From positions 1 through 48,652 of the forward strand of contig CAYRTD010000013.1 in assembly GCA_964426915.1 (NCBI GenBank): a stretch of DNA of 48,652 nt. The letters run 5' to 3'. The notes beneath the pieces are model-generated. The model did not search any database and was not told where the DNA came from. It saw only the letters and a program-made list of their open reading frames with translations. This DNA comes from CAYRTD01 sp964426915 (GTDB taxonomy: Bacteria > Bacteroidota > Bacteroidia > Bacteroidales > GCA-2748055). Position numbers and translations under genes: made by a program. This document shows, piece by piece, positions 39,382 through 48,600 of the stretch; positions within the stretch are counted from its first letter, which is position 1; every line of letters begins with the position of its first letter.

Positions 39382-41622
39382 TCATGATTCGGTCGATTCA
39401 TTCGTTTCGAGCCGATAGACCTTTTCAACACCCTTTATTTTCATCAGATTCATAATTAGGTTGTTAAGGTCGTTTATGTTATGAACATAGAGGTCAATGT
39501 TTCCTTCAAAAACTCCATCATGGCCATGCAGATTGATTGTTCTCATATCAACATTTAGTTCTTTGGATATTATCGTTGTTATATTATTGTATACCCCAAA
39601 TTTATCGTAACCGTTGACATGTATACGAACGAGATGCGAAAGCATTTTATGTGTGGTCCATTTTATGGGTATTACATTGTTACCTTCACTTGACATAAGT
39701 TTCACGGCATTTTCACATCCTGATTTATGGATAACCACTAATGAATCTTCACTATAATAACCGATTACTTCGTCGCCCGGAATTGGATTACAGCATTTTG
39801 CCAATAAATAGTTTCTTTCATCTTCATCTATCTGTTCATGAGCAATGAAGGTTTTCTTATCATCGGCTTTTTGACCTTCATCTTCATCTTTATTTTTACC
39901 TTTTCCTGTTTTTCCAAGGGAAAGCTCCCAATAACGTATCCACTTGCTTCTGGTATTTTTACGCAGGATCTTTTTAAGGTCATCAAGATTTATTAAATCG
40001 GACCCAATCTTGCTGTAGAGTTCATCTTTATTGTTAACCTCGTATGCAGGTAAAATTTTCCGAAAAACACGTCCATTGGGCTGAACTTTCATTTCCGCGA
40101 GTTTTTCTTCAAGTTTTTTCTTGCCGATTTCAATTCTGTTCTTTGTTTCGGCTTTCAGGGCTGATTTAACAGCCGACTTGGCTTTAGCTGTAATTGCATA
40201 ATCCAGTCTTTCTCTTTTCACTTTATAGTTCCCTGAAGTAATAACTTCAACCTGGTCTCCGCTTTTTAATTTTGAATTCAGCGGAGCAAGATTATGATTG
40301 ATTTTTGCGCCTATGGCCTTATTGCCAATTTCTGTATGGATCTCGTATGCAAAATCAAGAGCTGTTGCACCCTGCGGAAGTGTTCTTACATGGCCTTTAG
40401 GTGTAAAAATAAACATTTCTGATGCGAACAGATTTAATTTGAAATCATCAAGAAACTCCATTGCGTTGGAATCAGGGCTCTCGAGGAGTTCTCTGACTCT
40501 CTTGATCCATTTATCCAGTTCATAATCGTCTTTTCCCTGTTCTTTATATTTCCAGTGTGCGGCAAACCCTCGTTCTGCAATTTCTTCCATCCTGCTTGAA
40601 CGTATCTGAACTTCGACCCACTTCCCGTAAGGCCCCATTACTGTTGCATGAAGTGCTTCATAACCATTGGCTTTTGGCGTCGACACCCAATCTCTCAAAC
40701 GGTCAGGCCTGGGAGGATATATATCTGTAATCATGGAGTAGATATTCCAGCACTGAGTCTTTTCGGGAATCCCTACCCGGGGTTCAAAAATGATTCTGAT
40801 GGCCAGAAGGTCAAAAATTTCTTCAAAATTCACATTTTTCATCTGCATTTTATTCCAGATTGAATATATGGACTTTGGTCTTCCTGAGATATCAAATTTT
40901 ATTTCATTTTTATCGAGTTTATCAATGATGGGAAGAGAGAATTTATTGATCAGATGGGTGCGTTTTTCCTCATTATCCTTGACCTTAGCCGATATTTCAT
41001 CATAGATCCGTGGATACCTGTATTTCAGACTAAGATCTTCCATTTCGGTTTTTATGGCATACAAACCCAATCTGTGGGCAAGAGGAGCGAAAAGATATAT
41101 TGTTTCGCCTGCTATCTTGATTTGTTTGTGCCTTGGCAGGTGGTGAAGGGTACGCATATTATGCAAACGGTCGGCAAGCTTAATAAGAATTACCCTGATG
41201 TCATCGGATAATGTAATGAGCATTTTACGGAAATTTTCCGCCTGAAGAGAGGATTTGGTATCAAAGACGCCTGAAATTTTTGTAAGACCATCAATAATAT
41301 TAGAGATTTTCTCTCCGAAGGTATTCTCAATATCTTCAATGGTCACTTCAGTATCTTCTACAACATCGTGTAACAGAGAACTAACTATAGATTTAACACC
41401 CAATCCGATTTCCTGGTTTACAATTCGTGCAACCTCGATTGGATGCAAAATATAAGCTTCACCGGATTTCCTGCGCATTCCCCGGTGGGCATTCTCCGCA
41501 AAATGAAATGCTTTGGTGATCAGTTTGCGGTTTTCTTCATTTCTGCAAAGTGGGCACTGATCCAAAAACTTCTCAAATTGTTTATGAATTTCTCTTGTCT
41601 CCGTTTGTTCCGTTACCTTCAT
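39382..41622 (-). CDS. Bifunctional (p)ppGpp synthetase/hydrolase (RelA/SpoT homologue)
   Basis: The 746-residue product has the full Rsh layout. The HD hydrolase domain retains its metal and catalytic residues (His60, His85-Asp86 in LLHDVVEDT, and RLHNMRTLHH). The synthetase domain follows (about 240-365) with GRPKSIYSIWNKM and TPKANGYEALHATVMGPYGK. A TGS domain (about 405-465, MFIFTPKGHVRTLPQGATAL) and a C-terminal ACT domain (about 665-742) complete it. Both activities look intact, so it should make and break the alarmone (p)ppGpp in response to starvation. It is a single gene. The usual Bacteroidota Rsh is annotated RelA/SpoT; I leave the symbol open because either name is in use. Confidence 0.95.
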   Translation of the reverse strand: MKVTEQTETREIHKQFEKFLDQCPLCRNEENRKLITKAFHFAENAHRGMRRKSGEAYILHPIEVARIVNQEIGLGVKSIVSSLLHDVVEDTEVTIEDIENTFGEKISNIIDGLTKISGVFDTKSSLQAENFRKMLITLSDDIRVILIKLADRLHNMRTLHHLPRHKQIKIAGETIYLFAPLAHRLGLYAIKTEMEDLSLKYRYPRIYDEISAKVKDNEEKRTHLINKFSLPIIDKLDKNEIKFDISGRPKSIYSIWNKMQMKNVNFEEIFDLLAIRIIFEPRVGIPEKTQCWNIYSMITDIYPPRPDRLRDWVSTPKANGYEALHATVMGPYGKWVEVQIRSSRMEEIAERGFAAHWKYKEQGKDDYELDKWIKRVRELLESPDSNAMEFLDDFKLNLFASEMFIFTPKGHVRTLPQGATALDFAYEIHTEIGNKAIGAKINHNLAPLNSKLKSGDQVEVITSGNYKVKRERLDYAITAKAKSAVKSALKAETKNRIEIGKKKLEEKLAEMKVQPNGRVFRKILPAYEVNNKDELYSKIGSDLINLDDLKKILRKNTRSKWIRYWELSLGKTGKGKNKDEDEGQKADDKKTFIAHEQIDEDERNYLLAKCCNPIPGDEVIGYYSEDSLVVIHKSGCENAVKLMSSEGNNVIPIKWTTHKMLSHLVRIHVNGYDKFGVYNNITTIISKELNVDMRTINLHGHDGVFEGNIDLYVHNINDLNNLIMNLMKIKGVEKVYRLETNESTES

Positions 41623-41684
41623 CCTTTTTTACAAAATTACCCTTATGCAAAGTTAATATTTAAAAGCTGTCCTGCTGCATGTTT

Positions 41685-43175
41685 TCAGGGATAAAACACT
41701 GTTAAATGTCCTGTTTTTATACCTGTTTTGCCTGTATGGGAGGTGTATTGAATATGGTAAACATAAACACCTTCAGTAGCCATGCCTCCTGCATTTACCC
41801 TTCCATCCCATCCTTCTTCAGGATCTTCGGATTTGTACACCACAATACCATATCTGTCATAAATGACCATCATGTATTTTTGTGGCAACAGGGTGAAAAA
41901 TGGTTTAAAATAATCGTTTATGCCGTCATTATTGGGTGTGAAAGCATTCGGTACGGTCATGCTGCCTGTCAGTTCAATACTGATAAGATTAGACTGTGAA
42001 TAAATCTGTTCACCCGTTTTTTTTGCCAGCACCCTGTAAGTTATTAAACCATCAAATCCCGTTCCATAAATATAGTTCAGGTTATGACTGAATGTGTTCA
42101 CTCCCGGTCCTACTGAATGAATCATCTCTGGATCTCCATTCATGTTATACATTAGTACCTGATATTCAGACACTCCTCCCTCCCATGATTCGTAGAAGTT
42201 CCATTTAAGAATATTTTCGTTTTCTTTATTTTCTCCTTCAAGCAGAATATTCGTCCCTAGATTAGTCTCTTTAATCACCCGATTACAGGAATTAACTGAT
42301 CCAACCTTATAAAAATAGCTCTCAGACCCTGTTATAATACTGTCTGTAAAAAAGTTTTCATCTGGAGAAAGATCATATTTGGATTCAAGAGCGATAAAAT
42401 CTGCATTTTTATCCAGAGATCTGAGCAGCCTGAAATCATTTATATCACTTGTGTCGGTAAATTCGAAGTTTATTTTTACTTCATTCTCAGAAATCACATC
42501 CACACTCAGAATATTAAAATTATCCGGAGGACCGGGCATCCAGGTGTATTTTTCTTTTATTGCCGATGAAGAAATAAGGGTATCGTTTTTTAGGGCTTCG
42601 ACAAAAAAATAATATTGTGTATTCCACTGAATATTCTCAAATCTGAAGGTTGTATCGTTTTTCCCTGTGCCCAGGGGCTGACCGTATGATCTTCCTGCCT
42701 GCCGGGAATAAATTCTGTATCCGGAAATGTTCTCTCCCCATCCTGTATAAGGAGTCCATCTGATATCAATTGCATTAGCACAGGAATCATAATCAAGTGT
42801 AACATGAATTGTGCTATGAAACCCCGGGGTTCTCAGGCTTTCATTACCAGCATGGTCAATAGCAGAAATGCTGTAGACCATTGATTCATTACCGGCATTT
42901 CCTGCGTGAATGTATGACGAGGTACCTTGAGCGACGGAATCAAGTTTTACTCCTTCCGATCCGTTCAACGTCATTACTTCATAGTAGATATAATACCATT
43001 TAACATCAGGAGAACTGCTTTCTGACCAATGAATAATTGTATTTTCGGTTGAAGTATCTATCGTCACATAAGTGATCACCGGACGTTCCGGAGGAGTTAT
43101 ATCCTGTGCTCTAAGGACCGGCGTTCCCAGAACCAGAATCAGGGTTAAACTTAAAATGAATATGATCTTATACAT
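41685..43175 (-). CDS. T9SS-type secreted protein with fibronectin-III-like domains
   Basis: The 496-residue product has a signal peptide (MYKIIFILSLTLILVLGTPV, ending LRAQ). It then shows about four fibronectin-III-like modules (YVTIDTSTENTIIHWSES; YDSCANAIDIRWTPYTGW; ISENEVKINFEF; and a fourth with ENILKWNFYE). The C-terminal ~85 residues (VPNAFTPNNDGINDYFKPFF, then MVIYDRYGIVVYKSED) form a gliding-motility C-terminal domain, the type B T9SS sorting signal. It is expected on the cell surface. Function unknown; adhesion or matrix binding is plausible from FN3 modules. It lies 62 bases before the rsh gene on the same strand and so may share its transcript. Confidence 0.9.
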   Translation of the reverse strand: MYKIIFILSLTLILVLGTPVLRAQDITPPERPVITYVTIDTSTENTIIHWSESSSPDVKWYYIYYEVMTLNGSEGVKLDSVAQGTSSYIHAGNAGNESMVYSISAIDHAGNESLRTPGFHSTIHVTLDYDSCANAIDIRWTPYTGWGENISGYRIYSRQAGRSYGQPLGTGKNDTTFRFENIQWNTQYYFFVEALKNDTLISSSAIKEKYTWMPGPPDNFNILSVDVISENEVKINFEFTDTSDINDFRLLRSLDKNADFIALESKYDLSPDENFFTDSIITGSESYFYKVGSVNSCNRVIKETNLGTNILLEGENKENENILKWNFYESWEGGVSEYQVLMYNMNGDPEMIHSVGPGVNTFSHNLNYIYGTGFDGLITYRVLAKKTGEQIYSQSNLISIELTGSMTVPNAFTPNNDGINDYFKPFFTLLPQKYMMVIYDRYGIVVYKSEDPEEGWDGRVNAGGMATEGVYVYHIQYTSHTGKTGIKTGHLTVFYP

Positions 43176-43359
43176 AGATATATTAACGTAAAAGGAATGC
43201 GCTAAGTTGTTCTGCTTAAAATTAATTGCATATTTATTAATATCAAAAAATGCTCAAAGAATTTATTTTTTAACAAAAAAAGTGAATTGATTTCTACTGA
43301 ATTTACTCAAGAGATATAAAATTTATCACATCGGTTTTTTTTGCTTCATGCTTTTGGAT

Positions 43360-43367
43360 TAAATTTG
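43360..43367 (+). promoter_or_regulatory. -7 box overlapping the first ClC gene's start region
   Basis: TAAATTTG fits TAnnTTTG and ends only four bases before the first ATG (43372). A TTG lies 16 bases upstream of it (43341-43343), closer than the usual ~20. If this is the promoter, the real start may be the ATG at 43384 or the message is nearly leaderless. Confidence 0.4.
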
Positions 43368-43371
43368 ATGC

Positions 43372-45144
43372 ATGAAAATCTCTATGGCATTAAACTGGTT
43401 AGGTAAAAAGAGGGCTAAATATATACAGCAAAGGCAGTTTATACTTATTCTTAGTGGACTAGTGGGTCTTGCCGTTGGGTTTTCGGCAGTAATAATCAAA
43501 AATCTTGTTCATTTCATAAAAGAACTACTGATTGCGGGTACCACAGGTACTTTCAGTCATTATCTGTATTTTATTTTTCCCATTGCCGGAATTTTGCTGA
43601 CCATCCTTTTCATCCGTTATATAAACCGGAGACCGGTGCGTCATGGAATCCCAAGTGTTCTTTTTGCAATTTCCAAGAACAGGGGACTGATCCGGTCACA
43701 TAATTTATATTCCTCCATTATTACCAGTGCCTTGACAGTAGGTTTTGGTGGTTCTGTAGGTCTGGAGGGACCCACTGTTGCAACAGGTGCAGCTATAGGC
43801 TCTAATTTCGGGCGGATGATGAAGCTGAGTTATAAAGAGATAGTCTTGCTACTTGCATGTGCAAGCGCCGGGGCAATGTCTGCAATATTTAAAGCTCCCA
43901 TTGCAGCCATTGTTTTTGCCCTTGAGGTTATCATGCTCGATCTTACGGTATGGAGTATGATCCCCTTATTAATAGCTTCGGCCACTGCCGCTCTTACTTC
44001 ATATTTTTTTCAGGGACAGAACGTGCTCTATTCCTTCAATATTCAGGAGTCTTTTCAGTTAGGAGACATTCATTTTTATCTTATGCTTGGAGTTTTCTCC
44101 GGTTTTGTATCGGTTTACTTTACCCGGATTTATAGTTTTATTTCCAGTCGTTTTGAAAAGGTCCGGAATCCATATCAGAGACTTCTGGTAGCCGGTACAA
44201 TGCTTGGAGCTATTATTTTTTTCCTTCCGTCGTTATATGGTGAGGGCTATGAGGAAATTAACCGGGCCTTGCAAGGAGATATTAGTTTTCTTTTTGAAAA
44301 TACTTTTTACAGTTTTACCGGTGAAAATATATGGTTTGTATTAATGTTCCTTTTACTGATCATTATTTTCAAAGGCATTGCTACTACACTGACCTTTGCA
44401 GCAGGAGGAATTGGAGGTGTTTTCGCCCCATCCCTTTTTACCGGTGTCAGTTCAGGTTTATTTTTCGCTCTTCTTGCAAATCATTTCGGAGCGGGGATAT
44501 CAATTACTAATTTCGCTCTTGTTGGCATGGCAGGGCTCATTGCGGGAGTTATTCATGCACCGCTGACAGCCATTTTCCTTATTGCAGAATTAACGGGTGG
44601 TCATGAGTTGTTTATGCCCCTTATGATAGCATCAACTATTTCTTATGCAACAGTAAGGATCTTCGAGAAAAATTCAGTTTATACGGTACAGCTTGCTAAA
44701 AGAGGGGAGTTAATGACACATGATAAGGACCGGAATATTCTTCTTATGATGAATGTTTCTGAGCTTATAGAAAAAAATTTCAATAAGATCAGACCCGATG
44801 ATACACTTGGAGATCTTGTAAAAACGATAAAAAAAAGTCACAGGAATATTTTTCCAGTAGTCGATGAAGAAGGCTATTTCAGGGGGATTGTAAAACTGGA
44901 TGACATTCGGAACCTGATGTTTGAAACTGATCTCTACGATAAGACTTATGTAAGTGATCTTATGTTCACACCGCAAAACACTATTAATGTATCTGAACCA
45001 ATGGAAGAAGTTGCCAGAAAATTCCATGAGAGTGGCCGTTATAACATTGCTGTGCTCAGGGATGGAAAATATCTGGGATTTGTTTCCAGAGCAAAAGTTT
45101 TTTCATCATACAGGGAAAGATTGAAGCAATTTTCGGATGAATAG
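43372..45144 (+). CDS. ClC-family chloride channel with C-terminal CBS pair, first of a tandem
   Basis: The 590-residue product has a ClC membrane domain (about residues 20-430) and two CBS domains (about 450-585, e.g. RNIFPVVDEEGYFRGIVKLD). The gating glutamate is Glu132 in GSVGLEGP. In FALEVIM the glutamate pair of E. coli ClC-ec1 is Glu-Val, so the internal proton glutamate is replaced by Val, as in animal ClC channels. A His (RHGIP) sits where ClC-ec1 has the selectivity Ser in GSGIP. I infer passive chloride or other anion conduction, controlled by nucleotides at the CBS domains. ATG at 43384 is an alternative start. The paralogous second gene begins about 36 bases after it. Confidence 0.93.
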   Translation: MKISMALNWLGKKRAKYIQQRQFILILSGLVGLAVGFSAVIIKNLVHFIKELLIAGTTGTFSHYLYFIFPIAGILLTILFIRYINRRPVRHGIPSVLFAISKNRGLIRSHNLYSSIITSALTVGFGGSVGLEGPTVATGAAIGSNFGRMMKLSYKEIVLLLACASAGAMSAIFKAPIAAIVFALEVIMLDLTVWSMIPLLIASATAALTSYFFQGQNVLYSFNIQESFQLGDIHFYLMLGVFSGFVSVYFTRIYSFISSRFEKVRNPYQRLLVAGTMLGAIIFFLPSLYGEGYEEINRALQGDISFLFENTFYSFTGENIWFVLMFLLLIIIFKGIATTLTFAAGGIGGVFAPSLFTGVSSGLFFALLANHFGAGISITNFALVGMAGLIAGVIHAPLTAIFLIAELTGGHELFMPLMIASTISYATVRIFEKNSVYTVQLAKRGELMTHDKDRNILLMMNVSELIEKNFNKIRPDDTLGDLVKTIKKSHRNIFPVVDEEGYFRGIVKLDDIRNLMFETDLYDKTYVSDLMFTPQNTINVSEPMEEVARKFHESGRYNIAVLRDGKYLGFVSRAKVFSSYRERLKQFSDE

Positions 45145-45166
45145 TATTAACTGGTGTCATTTTTAT

Positions 45167-45174
45167 TATTTTTG
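45167..45174 (+). promoter_or_regulatory. Possible -7 box between the tandem ClC genes
   Basis: TATTTTTG matches TAnnTTTG. It sits inside the N-terminal extension that a start at 45154 would give, just before the GTG at 45181. Together with the paralogue alignment this argues for the GTG start. No clear -33 element is seen. Confidence 0.35.
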
Positions 45175-45180
45175 CGCCCG

Positions 45181-46956
45181 GTGAAACAGGGGCGATTCAT
45201 ATCTGACTTTTTTCGATGGCGTGATAAAAATATTCGCCACCGTCGTTTTGTTATCCTTCTCAGCTTGGTTGTGGGGCTTCTTGGCGGACTCGCAGCAGTT
45301 TTGTTAAAAAACCTAGTTCATTATACTCATGAAAGTCTTGCGAGCAGAATGGAAGGCGGCAGTCTTAATCCCTTGTTTTTTATTTTGCCTTTTATTGGGA
45401 TAAGTCTCACCGTGCTTTTTGTCCGTTTTTTTGTTAAGGATGATATTTCTCACGGAATTAGCCGGATCCTTTTTGCGATCTCACGGCGTAACGGAATTCT
45501 TAAAGGACACAATACCTGGTCATCACTGATCGCAAGTACCCTTACAGTCGGTTTTGGCGGATCTGTAGGTTTGGAGGCTCCGATTGTGCTGACCGGATCA
45601 TCCATTGGTTCAAGAATTTCAAAAGTTCTGCGACTTAATTATAAAACCACCATTTTGATGCTTGGTTGTGGTGCTGCAGGTGCAATAGCGGGTATTTTTA
45701 AAGCTCCTGTTGCTGCGCTCATTTTCGGGCTGGAAGTGTTAATGCTGGATCTTACCATGTGGTCTATCATTCCTCTGATGATATCCTCCGTAACCGGAGC
45801 AACAATTTCTTATTTTCTTTCAGGGAAAGGAGTGGTATTCTCCTTTTCCAGTCTCGATCCCTTTGTAATGAGTAATATTCCATACTATGCTGTCCTTGGA
45901 GTTATTACCGGCCTTATCTCGGTATATGTAACATGGGGAGTCAGAAGCATAGAACATGGGTTTTCCAAAATAGATAGATCGTGGAAAAAACTGGTTACCG
46001 GAGGATTTGTTCTTAGTTTACTTATTTTTCTTTTTCCTCCCTTGTATGGAGAAGGCTATATAGCCTTGCAGGCATTAATGACCGGCGGTGTACAGGAACT
46101 TGCAGGAGGTAGTTTATTTTATTCCCACAGGGAGGAGACCTGGATATTGCTGTTATTCCTCTTTCTGGTGATGATCCTGAAAGTTGTCGCTATGGCAATC
46201 ACAAACAGTAGCGGAGGTGTTGGAGGAATTTTTGCGCCTTCACTTTTTATCGGTGGATTTGCCGGTTTTATAAGTGCCAGGATAATAAGTCAGCTTGGAT
46301 CACTTACCGTTTCAGAGAAAAACTTTACACTCGTTGGTATGGCAGGTGTTATGGCCGGTGTTATGCATGCCCCTCTTACTGCGATTTTTCTTATTGCTGA
46401 GCTTACCGGTGGCTATGCACTTTTCATTCCTCTCATAATTACTTCAGCCATATCCTATCTCACTACGATTTTCTTTATTTCTCACTCAGTTTATACAGAC
46501 CGGCTTGCAAAAAGAGGTGAACTGATAACACATCATAAAGATAAGGCTGTGCTTACCTTGCTGAATATCAATTCGGTAATCGAGAAGGATCTTATTCCGG
46601 TACACCCCGACTCAAGTCTTGGCGACTTGATCAGGGTAATATCCGGATCTAAAAGGAATATTTTTCCTGTAGTTGATGAAAATAATATTCTTCATGGGAT
46701 CATCCTTCTGGATAATATCAGAGACATTATATTCAACCAGGAAATGTATGATTCTACATTTGTTGCCGATTTGATGGTTCCTCCGGTTGCTACAGTAAGT
46801 CCTGATGAGGCCATGAGCGAGGTAATGGATAAATTTGAAGAAACCGGAGCATGGAACCTTCCTGTTACTAAGGATGGTAAATATGTAGGTTTTATTTCAA
46901 AATCCAGAATATTCAATAAATATCGAAAACTACTGGTACAGTTTTCTGATGAATGA
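45181..46956 (+). CDS. ClC-family chloride channel with C-terminal CBS pair, second of a tandem
   Basis: The product is 591 residues from the GTG at 45181. An in-frame ATG at 45154 would add nine residues, but the GTG start puts the gating Glu at 132 (GSVGLEAP), exactly as in the first copy, and leaves room for a -7-like box. It matches the first copy along its whole length: same spans, FGLEVLMLDLTMWSIIPLMI with Val at the proton-glutamate position, SHGIS for the selectivity motif, and CBS pair RNIFPVVDENNILHGIILLD. It is a tandem duplication with clear divergence; the two could form homo- or heterodimers. A 36-base gap suggests one transcript, with possible extra internal initiation. Confidence 0.88.
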   Translation: MKQGRFISDFFRWRDKNIRHRRFVILLSLVVGLLGGLAAVLLKNLVHYTHESLASRMEGGSLNPLFFILPFIGISLTVLFVRFFVKDDISHGISRILFAISRRNGILKGHNTWSSLIASTLTVGFGGSVGLEAPIVLTGSSIGSRISKVLRLNYKTTILMLGCGAAGAIAGIFKAPVAALIFGLEVLMLDLTMWSIIPLMISSVTGATISYFLSGKGVVFSFSSLDPFVMSNIPYYAVLGVITGLISVYVTWGVRSIEHGFSKIDRSWKKLVTGGFVLSLLIFLFPPLYGEGYIALQALMTGGVQELAGGSLFYSHREETWILLLFLFLVMILKVVAMAITNSSGGVGGIFAPSLFIGGFAGFISARIISQLGSLTVSEKNFTLVGMAGVMAGVMHAPLTAIFLIAELTGGYALFIPLIITSAISYLTTIFFISHSVYTDRLAKRGELITHHKDKAVLTLLNINSVIEKDLIPVHPDSSLGDLIRVISGSKRNIFPVVDENNILHGIILLDNIRDIIFNQEMYDSTFVADLMVPPVATVSPDEAMSEVMDKFEETGAWNLPVTKDGKYVGFISKSRIFNKYRKLLVQFSDE

Positions 46957-47024
46957 TCAACAGGGATTATCAGTACTTTGCCATTGCAATCAGTTTTCTA
47001 TGTTTGTTTCCCTTGATAAATAAA

Positions 47025-47055
47025 TTGTGAATTGTCTATTAAAAAACTAAATTTG
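47025..47055 (+). promoter_or_regulatory. Bacteroidota-type promoter of glyA
   Basis: TTG at 47025-47027 is followed after exactly 20 bases by TAAATTTG at 47048-47055, matching the -33/-7 arrangement TTG-N19-21-TAnnTTTG. Transcription should begin around 47062 and give a 5' leader of about 105 bases before the glyA ATG. Confidence 0.6.
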
Positions 47056-47101
47056 ACTTCAGTTTCTCATTCCCATATAACGAGTGTCCATGTTGGTATC
47101 C

Positions 47102-47129
47102 GGATTTGATTTCCTGTAAGGAATAATCC
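47102..47129 (+). promoter_or_regulatory. Hairpin in the glyA leader
   Basis: In the predicted leader, TTCCT-GTA-AGGAA forms a tight inner stem (47111-47123), bracketed by GGATT (47102-47106) and AATCC (47125-47129). No T run follows, so it is not a terminator as it stands. It could modulate translation or RNA stability. I do not recognise it as a known riboswitch. Confidence 0.4.
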
Positions 47130-47168
47130 TTTTCAATTATGAAAAAATAATATATTAAAAGATTAATT

Positions 47169-48449
47169 ATGAGAAGAGATGTTGATGTTTTCAATTTAAT
47201 AGATCTGGAAGCAAGAAGACAGAGAGATGGAATCGAACTTATTGCTTCGGAAAATTTTGTGAGTCACCAGGTAATGGAAGCCATGGGCTCCTGTCTAACT
47301 AATAAATATGCGGAAGGTTATCCCGGGAAGCGCTATTATGGCGGATGTGAGATCGTTGATCAGACTGAGCAGCTTGCAATAGACAGGTTAAAAGAATTGT
47401 TTAATGCCGAATATGCCAATGTTCAGCCTCATTCCGGAGCGCAGGCAAATATGGCTGTTTTCCTGACAGTAATGAAACCCGGTGATACATTTATGGGGCT
47501 GGATCTTTCTCACGGAGGGCATCTTTCTCATGGTTCTCCGGTTAATAGTTCAGGCATTCTTTATAATGCAATATCTTATGGATTAATTGAAGAGACAGGG
47601 CTGATCGACTATGATAAAATGGAAGAAATTGCTTTCTCAGAGAAGCCCAGGCTTATTGTTGGGGGAGCTTCAGCCTACTCGAGAGAATGGGATTATGAAA
47701 GGATGAGAAAGATTGCCGACAGTATTGGTGCCTTATTTATGGTTGACATGGCACATCCGGCTGGTTTGATAGCGGCTGGATTGTTGGATAATCCCCTTAA
47801 ACATGCCCATATCGTGACCTCTACCACCCATAAAACGCTGAGAGGACCCAGGGGTGGTATTATCCTTATGGGCAAGGATTTTGAAAATCCTTTTGGCATT
47901 ACAACGCGTAAGGGAGAGGTGAGGATGATGTCCTCTCTTCTTAATTCGGCCGTGTTTCCCGGTATCCAGGGAGGACCACTGGAACATGTTATAGCTTCTA
48001 AAGCTGTAGCTTTCAGTGAAGCTCTTCATCCCGAATTTAAAAGCTATCAGAAAAGGGTTGTAAGGAATGCTAAACGTATGGCTGAAGAATTCATTCGTCA
48101 TGGTTACAAAGTAGTTTCCGGGGGGACAGATAATCATTCCATGTTAATTGACCTTAGAAGTAAGGTTCCTGACATTACCGGCAAACTGGTTGAAAACACA
48201 CTTGTTCAGGCCGACATTACGGTGAATAAAAATATGGTTCCATTCGATAGCCGGTCACCTTTCCAGACTTCAGGGATACGAGTAGGGACTCCCGCAATTT
48301 CCACCAGGGGAGTAAGTGAAGATATGATCCCGGAAATTGTGAGTCTGATTAATGAGGTGATAACAAACATAGATGACCGTTTCGTAATTGAAAAGGTGAA
48401 AGAAAAAGTTAATAGAATGATGCATGATTTGCCGATGTTTTCTTACTAA
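47169..48449 (+). CDS. glyA: Serine hydroxymethyltransferase
   Basis: The 426-residue product matches GlyA over its full length: ELIASENFVSHQVMEAMGS, NKYAEGYPGKRYYGG, VQPHSGAQANMAV, MVDMAHPAGLIAAG with the PLP-binding Asp193 and His196, and the Schiff-base Lys222 in TSTTHKTLRGPRGG. It ends with SRSPFQTSGIRVGTPAISTR. The enzyme interconverts serine and glycine with tetrahydrofolate and supplies one-carbon units. It is a single gene behind a good promoter candidate and an approximately 105-base leader. Repeat copy 4 follows directly after the stop codon. Confidence 0.97.
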   Translation: MRRDVDVFNLIDLEARRQRDGIELIASENFVSHQVMEAMGSCLTNKYAEGYPGKRYYGGCEIVDQTEQLAIDRLKELFNAEYANVQPHSGAQANMAVFLTVMKPGDTFMGLDLSHGGHLSHGSPVNSSGILYNAISYGLIEETGLIDYDKMEEIAFSEKPRLIVGGASAYSREWDYERMRKIADSIGALFMVDMAHPAGLIAAGLLDNPLKHAHIVTSTTHKTLRGPRGGIILMGKDFENPFGITTRKGEVRMMSSLLNSAVFPGIQGGPLEHVIASKAVAFSEALHPEFKSYQKRVVRNAKRMAEEFIRHGYKVVSGGTDNHSMLIDLRSKVPDITGKLVENTLVQADITVNKNMVPFDSRSPFQTSGIRVGTPAISTRGVSEDMIPEIVSLINEVITNIDDRFVIEKVKEKVNRMMHDLPMFSY

Positions 48450-48600
48450 AAGAGTCTGTCCATAATGTCCGATGTACTCATTCAATGTTTATTTTAAGTG
48501 GCATTCATGAGCTCGTTATCACGTGGTCGCAAGTCTTGATCTCGAACATTATGTTCCGATAGCTATCGGAACAGACACTTGACTTAATTGACAAGCACTT
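48450..48600 (+). repeat. Dispersed intergenic repeat, copy 4
   Basis: It starts right after the glyA stop with AGAGTCTGTCCATAATGTCC, matching the ends at 36290 and (inverted) near 5850. The middle has GAGCTCGTTATCAC, shared with copy 3, and TCTTGATCTCGAACATTATG. It also has a perfect 20-base palindrome, GTTCCGATAGCTATCGGAAC (48553-48572), where copies 1 and 2 have the CCGCC-type palindrome. It ends with CTTAATTGACAAGCACTT. No gene is visible from 48450 to the end of the window. Confidence 0.78.

Noticed and set aside
47102..47129. glyA leader as a known riboswitch (glycine, SAM or THF)
   Set aside because: Only a simple hairpin is visible. The conserved cores of these riboswitches are not recognisable, so only a hairpin is reported.
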